From Terriglobia bacterium (GTDB lineage: Bacteria > Acidobacteriota > Terriglobia > Terriglobales > Acidobacteriaceae): 42,014 nt of DNA. The notes under the pieces are model-generated. The model was not told where the DNA came from. It was given only the letters and a program-made list of their open reading frames with translations, and did no database searches. Location of the stretch: positions 1 to 42,014 of the forward strand of contig JAIQFC010000033.1 in NCBI GenBank assembly GCA_020073465.1. The letters run 5' to 3'. Shown here one piece after another: positions 15,330 to 22,624 of this stretch. Each line of letters starts with the position of its first letter. Within the stretch, counting starts at the first letter, position 1. Position numbers and translations under genes: made by a program.

Positions 15330-16721
15330 CTAGTGCGAGTTACTGCTCGCCCTCCAGTACCCGTTCAACAATCCCCAGTCCGAGTGGTTCTGCTTCCACC
15401 CAACGGCCGCCCCGTCGTTCCAATAGAGTGGACCGTAGGCTACATCCCGAGGCTCTTTTTGAAGTCGGTTCGGCTTGAGCAGGCTGCTCCGGCTGTTGAG
15501 TGAGCGCACCCCTCCTCCCGAGTGGCACCAGAGACAGGTCTGCAATACTGGGCGCACCGTCTTCTTCAACTCCGGCCCCCGAGAGATCTCCTCGATCAGG
15601 TCGTCTCCCATCTGCGCGAAGGTCGAGAGTTCCATCTCATCGCGCCCGACTGCTCTCAGCCCTCCCTCTTTGTTGGCGAAGAGCAGCGGCCGGCGTAACC
15701 TGACCTCATAGAAATCCTGTCCGCTGTTCTTGGCAACCTCCGCCACGCTGCCGGCAGAGAATCGCTCCGCCGTCGTTGTGATTGCGTAATACACGCGTAC
15801 CTGCACGCTTTCCGTGATCGGTGATGTCACAAGGTTGCCTTGATTGTCGAAAAGCGTCATCCGGCGCACCAGGGCAACCTGCGTCCCTGCTGGAAAAGAA
15901 GGCAGATCAGGATTGACCTGCGCCTGATCCGTGGCAAAAGTTGGGCCCTCGACCCAGGGTTGCGGAAAGTTCCACAGCACCTGGAAATAATCCCGCGTCG
16001 CCTTGCGCCCTCCCGGAAGCCGCACAAACACCAGAAAACCTGAGCGTCCCGAAGCCGCTTCAAGATGTTGAGGAGCCACGCCTCCGGAATCCGTCGCCTC
16101 CGGACTCACTTGGATACACACCCACGGCCCGCGCGGGTCCAGCAAGTCGGGGGGAAGGAATGCACGCTCCCGGTCCGATGGATCGTACTCCTTGGCAAAC
16201 GTCCCCGACACCACCGCCTGCGCGTAATTATCCGGCAGTGTCTCAATCTCCTTCGGAGTGAGCGCCAAACGCCGGAGCACCTCCGCCAGCCGAACCTGCA
16301 ATTCCCGCTTCTCCTTGTCGTAGCGCGGTCGTTTGTTTCCCGGGTATTGCTGGACAGACCAGTCAAACACGGCCCACAGGTCGTGCTGCAGGAGCGCACG
16401 CTTCACGGGATCGCGAATCAGATTTTCGGCATGCGTCTGCAGGAATTCGTCGAGAACCTGCAAAGCGTGCCGGTGGGACGGCTCCTCCAGCAGGTGTTCC
16501 GTCTCCAGCCAGAGGAGAGGATCGAGCAAATCCGCGCCGTACTGAGTTCCGTGGCGATCCTCGCGGATCAACAGGGCCGCATACAGCCGGTTCCAGATAT
16601 GGGCGGGATCCCGATCGTAGACTGCAATCTCGAAGTTCTGGGAAGCGGGGAGAGGATCCCCAGTCTTCCAAAGCGTCACCGCGAAAACTGCGAAAAGCGC
16701 CACAGCCAATGGCAGTCGCAT
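15330..16721 (-). CDS. exported protein with a single C-terminal haem-c motif
   Basis: 463 residues from ATG 16,721. Signal/anchor MRLPLAVALFAVFAVTLW. The long middle part has no family I recognise (GPWVCIQVSPEATDSGGVAPQHLE, GRSGFLVFVRLPGGRKATRDYFQ). Near the end CLWCH (C396-C399-H400) is a CxxCH haem-attachment motif followed by SGGGVRSLNSR. Only one motif is present and no axial Met is obvious. It is probably a periplasmic or membrane-anchored monohaem protein; that haem is bound is an inference from the motif. Confidence 0.65.
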   Translation of the reverse strand: MRLPLAVALFAVFAVTLWKTGDPLPASQNFEIAVYDRDPAHIWNRLYAALLIREDRHGTQYGADLLDPLLWLETEHLLEEPSHRHALQVLDEFLQTHAENLIRDPVKRALLQHDLWAVFDWSVQQYPGNKRPRYDKEKRELQVRLAEVLRRLALTPKEIETLPDNYAQAVVSGTFAKEYDPSDRERAFLPPDLLDPRGPWVCIQVSPEATDSGGVAPQHLEAASGRSGFLVFVRLPGGRKATRDYFQVLWNFPQPWVEGPTFATDQAQVNPDLPSFPAGTQVALVRRMTLFDNQGNLVTSPITESVQVRVYYAITTTAERFSAGSVAEVAKNSGQDFYEVRLRRPLLFANKEGGLRAVGRDEMELSTFAQMGDDLIEEISRGPELKKTVRPVLQTCLWCHSGGGVRSLNSRSSLLKPNRLQKEPRDVAYGPLYWNDGAAVGWKQNHSDWGLLNGYWRASSNSH

Positions 16722-16825
16722 GTTGGCCTCACAAACTGCTACATCGACCCGAGCGGCCACCAGCCCTTGCCGATGCTATCATTGCCGACGGTCCACACAG
16801 ATAGACGGGCCTTGGGAGGATTGGT

Positions 16826-17275
16826 ATGAAGAATCTATTCCAACCGGATGCGGTGGACGAGGTTATCTCGCGCATTGATCGCCTTCAACCCACAACCCAG
16901 CGCCAGTGGGGAAAAATGGATGTCGCGCAAATGATGGCGCACTGTTCCGCGACTCTTGACACGGCGTCCGGGCGCCTCGTGCTGCCACGGCTGTTCATCG
17001 GCAGAGTACTCGGTCCCTTCGTGCGGCCAATCTTCACCAACGACAAGCCATTTTCCAGGAACAGTCCCACCGACAAGAAATTTGTGATCGCCGATCAGAG
17101 AGATTTCTCCCGGGAACAAGAGCAACTCAAACTTCGCATCCGGCAATTTCAGCAGGGCGGGGAAGCAGGATGCACCAAGCATCCACACTCGTTCTTTGGT
17201 CCGCTTAAGCCCCAGGAATGGGCCACCGGAATGTACAAGCACCTGGACCATCACCTGCGTCAATTCGGAGTGTGA
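16826..17275 (+). CDS. DUF1569 family protein
   Basis: 149 residues from ATG 16,826, preceded by GGGAGGA at good spacing. Typical features of DUF1569 (DinB-like four-helix bundle): IDRLQPTTQRQWGKMDVAQMMAHC at the N-terminus and HSFFGPLKPQEWATGMYKHLDHHLRQFGV at the C-terminus. The His residues (MAHC, YKHLDHH) could hold a metal as in DinB proteins. Cytosolic; reaction unknown. Convergent with the DedA-rhodanese gene. Confidence 0.9.
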   Translation: MKNLFQPDAVDEVISRIDRLQPTTQRQWGKMDVAQMMAHCSATLDTASGRLVLPRLFIGRVLGPFVRPIFTNDKPFSRNSPTDKKFVIADQRDFSREQEQLKLRIRQFQQGGEAGCTKHPHSFFGPLKPQEWATGMYKHLDHHLRQFGV

Positions 17276-17325
17276 TGGAGATCCAGTGTGTGTGGGGGCA
17301 GGTAAGTCAGCATGACCACTGGCCA

Positions 17326-18297
17326 CTAACTAAACGTCGGCAGCTTCACCAGGTCATTCTTGGGTACTGACTCCAGCGGTTCTCCCGCCTTGCGCCATGC
17401 CGCAATTCCGCCGACAATCACGAACGTATTGAATCCTTTTTCCCGCAGCAGGTGCGCCACCCGGGCGCTGGTCGCTTCGCGCGCTCAAGTACAGTACAGA
17501 TAAATATCCTTGTTCTTGGGCAGATTCCTGACCTCTTCCTCCAGATTGTTTGGCTCGATCCGGACCGAGCCCAATATCCGCTCCGCGCCCCGGTCATAGT
17601 ATCCGTGGCTGCGGACGTCGACGATCTGGATTCGTCCTCGATCCTCCGAAGCTAGCCGCGACGCCAATTCCTCCACCTGCACCCGCGGCACTACGCGGTA
17701 CACTCGATGCTTGCTGAACTGCACCACCCGGTAGATCGCGTACGCCATTAGAGCCGCGATGATCACCACTTCCATGGCTCGCCCGGCTGCATGAAAGCTG
17801 CTGAGAACCACAGCGAGAAAATCCCGCGAAACATATCCCAGCAGCACATAAGTCACGCTATAAAGCGCTGCGCCCAGGAAATCCAGCTGCAGAAACTGCC
17901 AGAAGCGCATCTTCATGCTGCCCGCCAGCGGAGCCGCCATGGTGTTGACCCCGGGAATGAACTTGGCAATCACCACCGTCACCTTTCCCCGCTTGTAGAA
18001 AGATTCCGCCGACCGCAAAATGCAAGTCTCCGGATTGATCGATACCCGGCACAGAAACCCCAGCAGCGCCCATCCCGCATAACGCCCCAGCCAGAACTGT
18101 GCCACGTCGCCCAGCAACAACCCAATCATGGCGGCTGCCAGCACGGCCGGTCCCCACAACGTGTGCGACGCCATCGCCGCACCGGCGGCCACCAACGCGA
18201 TCGCGGCAGGGAAGGGAAAGCCGATCGCTTCTGCGAACAGCAGTCCGAACGTCAAGGCATATCCGTGACGCGCCATCATCGACAGGAGGTCATTCAT
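17326..18297 (-). CDS. DedA-rhodanese fusion, probable selenoprotein (in-frame TGA)
   Basis: 323 residues if TGA at 17,485-17,487 is read as selenocysteine (U271). The N-terminal ~200 residues are a DedA/SNARE-associated membrane protein: FAEAIGFPFPAA, GDVAQFWLGRYAGW and KFIPGVNTMAAPLAGSMKM. Residues ~210-323 are a rhodanese domain: RIQIVDVRSHGYYDRGAERILGS, then IYLYCT-TGA-AREATSARVAHLLREK, FNTFVIVGGIAAWRKAGEPLE, and TAG at 17,326. As I recall the family, DedA-rhodanese homologues read YC(S/T)C..EA(S/T)AARVA here, so TGA replaces the second Cys of CxC. The sequence after TGA keeps good rhodanese character over 52 residues, which argues against decay. A SECIS-like hairpin follows. Without Sec insertion the product would end at residue 270, within the active-site loop. 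No sel genes are in the window. Confidence 0.8.
17447..17476 (-). promoter_or_regulatory. candidate bacterial SECIS element
   Basis: In the mRNA, nucleotides 17-21 after the UGA (GCGCC) pair with 27-31 (GGCGC) to close a five-base loop CGGGU. A lower helix AGC/GCU (9-11 with 36-38) lies below an internal loop. The loop G is 23 nt after UGA. Known bacterial SECIS hairpins have a small apical loop with G near its start at roughly this distance, so the fit is good. Folding was done by eye. Confidence 0.6.
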
Positions 18298-18336
18298 CGT
18301 ATGAGCTTTTGGATGAGCTGAACCGCGAAAGGTCTC

Positions 18337-18384
18337 AGTATAAACAAAGCCGGGCGTTGACCCGAAGGGCCAGCGCCCGGCTTT
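18337..18384 (-). terminator. intrinsic terminator upstream of the DedA-rhodanese gene
   Basis: On the minus strand AAAGCCGGGCG (18,384-18,374) pairs with CGCCCGGCTTT (18,356-18,346), an 11-bp perfect stem, followed by TTTGTTTAT. It ends a minus-strand transcript coming from the right, 48 nt before the dedA-like start. It either ends a small RNA or works as an attenuator for the selenoprotein gene. Confidence 0.8.
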
Positions 18385-18602
18385 GGGTACGGGGCTTGTC
18401 TCTCAGGAGGTCTTGACCCCGTCCAGATACGCAGTACGGCAGCGGCCTGCACTCGAAGTCTTTCCGGCCCTGTTAGGACCGGTGCGTCGAAAAACCAAGG
18501 CGCTTTTCTTCTAGGCTTCGACTGGACCGCTGCCCAGGTTGATGGTTTGTCCGCGGCGAGTTAGGTCCCTCAGCGACCGGCTGTTTCCCGAGTGCTGAGG
18601 GG
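18385..18602 (-). ncRNA. candidate structured RNA or leader, family not recognised
   Basis: No protein is supported here, but several stems are clear by eye. 18,438-18,445 pairs with 18,527-18,534 (GGCAGCGG/CCGCTGCC). Nested inside, 18,453-18,458 pairs with 18,516-18,521 (TCGAAG/CTTCGA). 18,567-18,574 pairs with 18,594-18,601 (CCCTCAGC/GCTGAGGG). 18,389-18,394 pairs with 18,417-18,422. It is followed on the minus strand by a strong terminator. I looked for RNase P, tmRNA, SRP and TPP signatures and found none. It could be an independent small RNA or the 5' leader of the DedA-rhodanese gene. Confidence 0.45.
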
Positions 18603-19028
18603 AGATCGGGTGGACCGCTCCTCGTGCGATCCATCGCATGCCAGTGCGTCTCTTTAGCCTTCCGCCCTGGCGGACACTTCCACCAACTGCTCACATTTTC
18701 CATGCTACGCAGAAACCTGTCTGTGGCATCGGTCACAGCTCCGCGTGACCGGAATCATGGGGTCCGCCGCGGTCGTTTCTCTTGGGAGAAGTGATCGCTA
18801 TTTCGCCGCCGGCCGCGGAGTTCAAACCGGATTGTCCTACTTGCTCATCGGATCGCCCGCCTTGGCCTCGCCCTTCAGCATCTTCACGCTCATCACGGCC
18901 CGGTTTCTGCTACCCTGAAATCTGGTCGCCGGGCGGTCGAGAGGGTTGCCGTCAAAACCTCAAAGTCTTTGTATGGAAAGGCAATAGCGCTTCAATCCAG
19001 CAAATGACCTGCAGGAGGCCTCACTTCT
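18603..19028. other. gene-free stretch upstream of ridA
   Basis: Frames crossing this part (such as one from 18,782 on the plus strand) have no family features and read through the RidA gene in another frame. It probably holds the ridA promoter and the start of the minus-strand RNA, but I cannot point to a convincing -35/-10 pair. Confidence 0.4.
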
Positions 19029-19424
19029 ATGTCATCTCCAGACCACGCGCGCCGCATCATCAACCTTCCCGGCCGTCGTCCGGATCTGCCCTTCAGCGAC
19101 GCCGTGCTGGTCGGCGACACGCTCTATCTTTCCGGCCGCATCGGCATCGACCCTGCAACCGGCGTAGCTCCCCCTGACGTGGACCGCGAACTCGACCTGC
19201 TTTTCTCCGGATTCTCTTCCGTGCTCACCGCTGCTGGGATGGCCTGGGACGACCTCGTCTGGGTCCAGGTATTCTCCCCGGACCTCACCCTCTGGGAGCG
19301 CTTCAACGCCAAATACGTAAAGCATTTCCGCGCGGACTTCCCCGCCCGCGCCTTCCTCGGCTCCGCCCCGCTTCTGCTCAATGGAAGATTTGAAATGATG
19401 GGGATCGCGGTGAAGAGAACCTGA
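19029..19424 (+). CDS. RidA family protein (enamine/imine deaminase)
   Basis: 131 residues from ATG 19,029, with GCAGGAGG upstream. Typical RidA/YjgF/UK114 fold: LPFSDAVLVGDTLYLSGRIGID, ELDLLFSGFSSVLTAAGMAWDDLVWVQVF, RFNAKYVKHF and FPARAFLGSAPLLLNGRFEMMGIAV. The Arg in PARAF fits the substrate-binding Arg of the family, and the Glu in RFEMMGIA is at the usual place. RidA proteins hydrolyse reactive 2-aminoacrylate/imine intermediates in the cytosol and protect PLP enzymes. It stands alone. Confidence 0.88.
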   Translation: MSSPDHARRIINLPGRRPDLPFSDAVLVGDTLYLSGRIGIDPATGVAPPDVDRELDLLFSGFSSVLTAAGMAWDDLVWVQVFSPDLTLWERFNAKYVKHFRADFPARAFLGSAPLLLNGRFEMMGIAVKRT

Positions 19425-19485
19425 TCGCCGAGAGCCGCCACCGAGCCAGGGCAGACGAATCGCCCCGAGACTCTATTCACCCTAT

Positions 19486-19911
19486 CTAATCTCTCACTAT
19501 CTGAGTGATGCCATCCTTCAGCACCGTGACATGGAAGTTCACCAGAAGACCAACCTCCAGTCCCAGCAACCGGAGATGAGACAGCAGCTGCCAGTAGTCC
19601 ACAGAATGCAGCGCTTCTTTGCACTTGAGCTCAACCATCAGGCGGCCATCCACCACCATGTCCGCCCGAAATCCGCACTCGAGTCGTAACGCCTCGTAAA
19701 CCAATGGAACTGGCTTCTGCCGCTCCACGCGCAGCCCCATCGCCGCCAACTCGTGCGCCAGACAGGCCTCATAGGCCGATTCGAGCACTCCAGGGCCGAG
19801 CCGCTGGTGAATCTTGCTCAGCGCGCCAATCACCAGCCCGGTGAGTTCGTTGATGCTGGAAGGGGACACCCGCAGGTCTTTGGAGAGTGCGAAACTAGTC
19901 AAGACTCCCAC
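19486..19911 (-). CDS. GxxExxY family protein
   Basis: 141 residues from GTG 19,911; GTG 19,869 would give a length closer to the family. The signature GPGVLESAYE (GxxExxY) is followed by CLAHELAAMGLRVERQKPVPLVYEALRLECGFRADMVVDG, VELKCKEAL and VGLLVNFHV. The E-x-K of VELKCKE and D of FRADMVV look like a PD-(D/E)XK nuclease-type core, which has been suggested for this family. Role unknown; family members are often found as scattered single genes in metagenomic genomes. Confidence 0.85.
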   Translation of the reverse strand: MGVLTSFALSKDLRVSPSSINELTGLVIGALSKIHQRLGPGVLESAYEACLAHELAAMGLRVERQKPVPLVYEALRLECGFRADMVVDGRLMVELKCKEALHSVDYWQLLSHLRLLGLEVGLLVNFHVTVLKDGITQIVRD

Positions 19912-20024
19912 GAGTCTGAGTCTAGGGAGGTCAGCTTACCGTGGCAATGACATCCGTCACCTGAGGTCTGTGGAAAACCGGAAGCGGGAAAGCAGTGCTC
20001 AGCGTCCGATCAGCGCTTCCGGAC

Positions 20025-21014
20025 TCACTTTTCCCGCGCCACCACAAATTCCGGCGCCCAAAGCAGTGCTCTCTTGATCTCCGAATCGGGAAACGTGCAG
20101 ATCGCCTTCCGCGCCGACTCTGCATAACGCGCCGCCCGCTCGTACGCCGCCTCCAGCGACCCGTACCGCTGCAGAATCTCCAGAATCTGTCCGTGGGTCA
20201 CGCCGTTGAAAGCCCGCTCCCGAAGAATCTTCTCAATCGCCGCCCGTTCGTCTGCCTCGCACCGCTCCAGCGCATGGATCACCGCCATGGTGACTTTGCC
20301 CTCGCGCAGATCGCTGGCCACCGGCTTTCCCAGCACGTCTTCCGACGCCGTCAGATCCAGCACATCATCCACGATCTGAAATGCCATCCCCAGATCGTGC
20401 CCGTACCGTCCCAGCGCCGATTCCTGCTCCGCCGTGGCCCCGCCGAGAATCGCACCCAGCCGCATGCACACCGAAAACAGGCACGCCGTCTTGCGGTATA
20501 TCAGGTCAAAATGTTCATCCAGGGTGATGAGATTGCCCAGTTTCTCCATCTGCAGCAGTTCGCCCTCAACCATCTGCTGCGTCAACTCGATCAGGGTGTC
20601 GAGAATCCGGAAATTCCGTTCCTGCACTGCCACCTTGAACGCCTGCATGTACAGCCAGTCCCCAGCCAGCACGCACTTCGAATTTCCCCACTGGGTGTTT
20701 GCCGCCGGACGTCCCCGCCGCGTCTTCGCCTCATCAATGATGTCGTCATGCACCAGGGTTGCCGTGTGAATGATCTCAACCACCGCCCCCAGTTTCACCG
20801 CCCCGCGTCCCTGGTAGTCGAACAACTTGGCCGAAAGCAACAACAGCGCCGGACGGATCCTCTTTCCTCCCCCCGCCCGGAGATACTCTCCAATCTCCGT
20901 AATTACCCGCACGCCCGAGACTGTGTCGCGCCCGAACTCCTCCTCCAGCGCCGCGAGATCCTCCCGCAGCAGGTCGAATATCTCTTTCCCGTTAATGGCA
21001 GCCGGCGCGCTCAA
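20025..21014 (-). CDS. polyprenyl (all-trans) diphosphate synthase
   Basis: 329 residues from TTG 21,014; no better start is seen. Signatures: GGGKRIRPALLLL, first Asp-rich motif LVHDDIIDEA (D90, D91, D94), second motif QIVDDVLD (D216, D217, D220) and GKPVASDLREGKVTMAVI. It condenses isopentenyl diphosphate onto allylic diphosphates with Mg to make the side chain of the respiratory quinone (menaquinone in Acidobacteriota). No bulky residue pattern that would fix chain length is certain. Similar to IspB/HepT, but I do not name it further. Confidence 0.9.
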   Translation of the reverse strand: MSAPAAINGKEIFDLLREDLAALEEEFGRDTVSGVRVITEIGEYLRAGGGKRIRPALLLLSAKLFDYQGRGAVKLGAVVEIIHTATLVHDDIIDEAKTRRGRPAANTQWGNSKCVLAGDWLYMQAFKVAVQERNFRILDTLIELTQQMVEGELLQMEKLGNLITLDEHFDLIYRKTACLFSVCMRLGAILGGATAEQESALGRYGHDLGMAFQIVDDVLDLTASEDVLGKPVASDLREGKVTMAVIHALERCEADERAAIEKILRERAFNGVTHGQILEILQRYGSLEAAYERAARYAESARKAICTFPDSEIKRALLWAPEFVVAREK

Positions 21015-21027
21015 TGTAGGTTCTTTC

Positions 21028-21131
21028 TAACCACAGAGGCACAGAGGAAGACAAAAGCAACTCATCCGGCAACTGATCGCCTGAAAGGTCTTCTCTGGTA
21101 CTTTCTCCGTGACTCCGTGACTCCGTGGTGA
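21028..21131. repeat. long imperfect palindrome (MITE-like), copy 2
   Basis: Left arm AACCACAGAGGCACAGAGGAAG; right arm CTTTCTCCGTGACTCCGTGACTCCGTGG, with GAAAGGTCTTCTCT between. It resembles the element at 26,075-26,163. It occupies nearly all the space between the prenyl synthase start and the yajQ stop. Confidence 0.65.
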
Positions 21132-21138
21132 AACGGTT

Positions 21139-21633
21139 CTAGTTCGTCCGGTAATTCACAAATTGCATATCAATCCCAAAATCATGCCCGCGCAGCAGCG
21201 CGATAATCTCCTGCAGAGTATCCCGATCCTTGCTGCTGACCCGCACCAGATCCCCCTGAATTGAGGCCTGTGCCTTCTTCTTCGAATCCTTGATCAGCTT
21301 GACGATGTCCCGCGCCTTCTCGATCGGGATCCCCTGCTGCATCGTGATGTTCCGCTTCGCCGTTCCACCCGCGGCTGGCTCCACGACTCCGTAGGTCAGC
21401 CCCTTCAGCGGAACTCCGCGTTTCACCAACTTCTGCTGCAACACGTCGTTGACAGCTTTGAGCTTGTACTCGTCCGCCGAGTGCAGAACGATTGCATCCT
21501 TCTCCAGTTCGATATTCGATTTCGAATCCTTCAGGTCAAACCGCGTATGCACTTCCTTCAGCGCCTGCTGGATCGCGTTCGAGACCTCCTGCAAATCGAT
21601 CCTGCTCACCACATCGAAACTGTTGTCGGGCAT
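21139..21633 (-). CDS. YajQ family nucleotide-binding protein
   Basis: 164 residues, ATG 21,633. Complete YajQ: MPDNSFDVVSRIDLQEVSNAIQQALKEV, TRFDLKDSKSNIELEKDAIVLHSADEYKLKAV, KRNITMQQGIPIEKARDIVKLIKDSKKKAQASIQGDLVRV and LLRGHDFGIDMQFVNYR. Two RNP-like alpha/beta subdomains. Homologues bind cyclic di-GMP or nucleic acids and can act as cofactors of transcription; which applies here is open. Confidence 0.95.
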   Translation of the reverse strand: MPDNSFDVVSRIDLQEVSNAIQQALKEVHTRFDLKDSKSNIELEKDAIVLHSADEYKLKAVNDVLQQKLVKRGVPLKGLTYGVVEPAAGGTAKRNITMQQGIPIEKARDIVKLIKDSKKKAQASIQGDLVRVSSKDRDTLQEIIALLRGHDFGIDMQFVNYRTN

Positions 21634-21693
21634 AAATTTCTATTCTTTCTGAAACAATGGAATCTACTCTTGAGCGTACCAGAACTGTCGGGA

Positions 21694-22518
21694 TCAGCGT
21701 GCCGGAACTTTGCTTTCAGTGATTTCAGCCAATTTGAAAAAATTGTAAAAGTTGCGCGACGTCCGCTCGCCCATTTCTTCCATCGCAAGCCCCCGCAACT
21801 CCCCCAATTTCCGTGCGACTTCTTTCACGAATGCAGGCTCATTACGTTTTCCCCGATGCGGTACCGGAGCCAGATATGGGCAATCCGTTTCAATCAACAT
21901 CCGCTCCAACGGCACTTCCAAGGCCGCATCCCGAATCTGATGCGCTTTTGGAAAAGTCATGTTCCCAGCAAACGAAATCATGAACCCCATGTCGAGCGCT
22001 CGCTTGGCCTGTGACCAGTTTCCCGTGAAGCAATGCAGAATCCCCCCCAGCCCCTTCGTCGCCCACTGCTGCTCGATCAGTCCCAGGCAATCCTCCCACG
22101 CATCCTCACTGCCATCCGAAGGTCGGCAATGAATCACAATCGGATGCTTCGCCGCCCCCGCCAACTCCATCTGCCGGACAAACACCTGCCGCTGTGTCTC
22201 CCGCGGCGAATGATCATAGTAATAGTCCAGCCCAATCTCGCCCCACGCAATCACCTTCGGATGCCGCGCCAGTCGCTCCATCTCCGCAAACGCGCTTTCG
22301 TCCGCCAGCCTCGCCTCATGCGGATGAACCCCAATGGTCGCGAACATAAAGGGATACTTCTCCGCCAGCCGAATCCCCGCATCGAGCGTCGGCGGCCCGT
22401 CCCCGTTCCCAATGGCAACAACAGTCCGAACCCCAGCCTCCATCGCGCGAGCAATGACCGCTTCGCGATCCAAGTCAAACTGCTTCCCATCCAGATGTGC
22501 GTGAGAATCAACAAACAT
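21694..22518 (-). CDS. tatD: TatD family metal-dependent deoxyribonuclease
   Basis: 274 residues from ATG 22,518 (MFVDSHAHLD, metal ligands H6, H8). The open frame to 22,611 contains repeat DNA and is rejected. Further ligands: WGEIGLDYYYD (Glu), PIVIHCR (His), GGILHCFTGN (His) and LIETDCPYLAPVPHRGKRN (Asp). The TIM-barrel hydrolase order is complete. It acts as a DNase or exonuclease in DNA turnover. It is directly downstream of metG (106 nt), an arrangement common in bacteria (metG-tatD), so the two may be co-transcribed. Confidence 0.93.
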   Translation of the reverse strand: MFVDSHAHLDGKQFDLDREAVIARAMEAGVRTVVAIGNGDGPPTLDAGIRLAEKYPFMFATIGVHPHEARLADESAFAEMERLARHPKVIAWGEIGLDYYYDHSPRETQRQVFVRQMELAGAAKHPIVIHCRPSDGSEDAWEDCLGLIEQQWATKGLGGILHCFTGNWSQAKRALDMGFMISFAGNMTFPKAHQIRDAALEVPLERMLIETDCPYLAPVPHRGKRNEPAFVKEVARKLGELRGLAMEEMGERTSRNFYNFFKLAEITESKVPAR

Positions 22519-22624
22519 CGATATGAATGATGTAGGAACAGCCGCCTCGGCTGTCCGGCCGAACAAAGCTCGGCCAGGTGTTGTTGTTTCTGACCACTGG
22601 CCACTGACCACTGAGAACTGCTCC

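Noticed and set aside
18385..18602. RNase P RNA, tmRNA, SRP RNA or TPP riboswitch
   Set aside because: None of their conserved sequences (such as GAGGAAAGUCC, a tRNA-like T-arm with CCA end, GGAAGCAGCC, or the full CUGAGA context) is present, so I left the RNA unnamed.
18782..19177. Plus-strand frame overlapping the ridA start
   Set aside because: Low-complexity Ser/Arg/Pro content, overlaps RidA in another frame.
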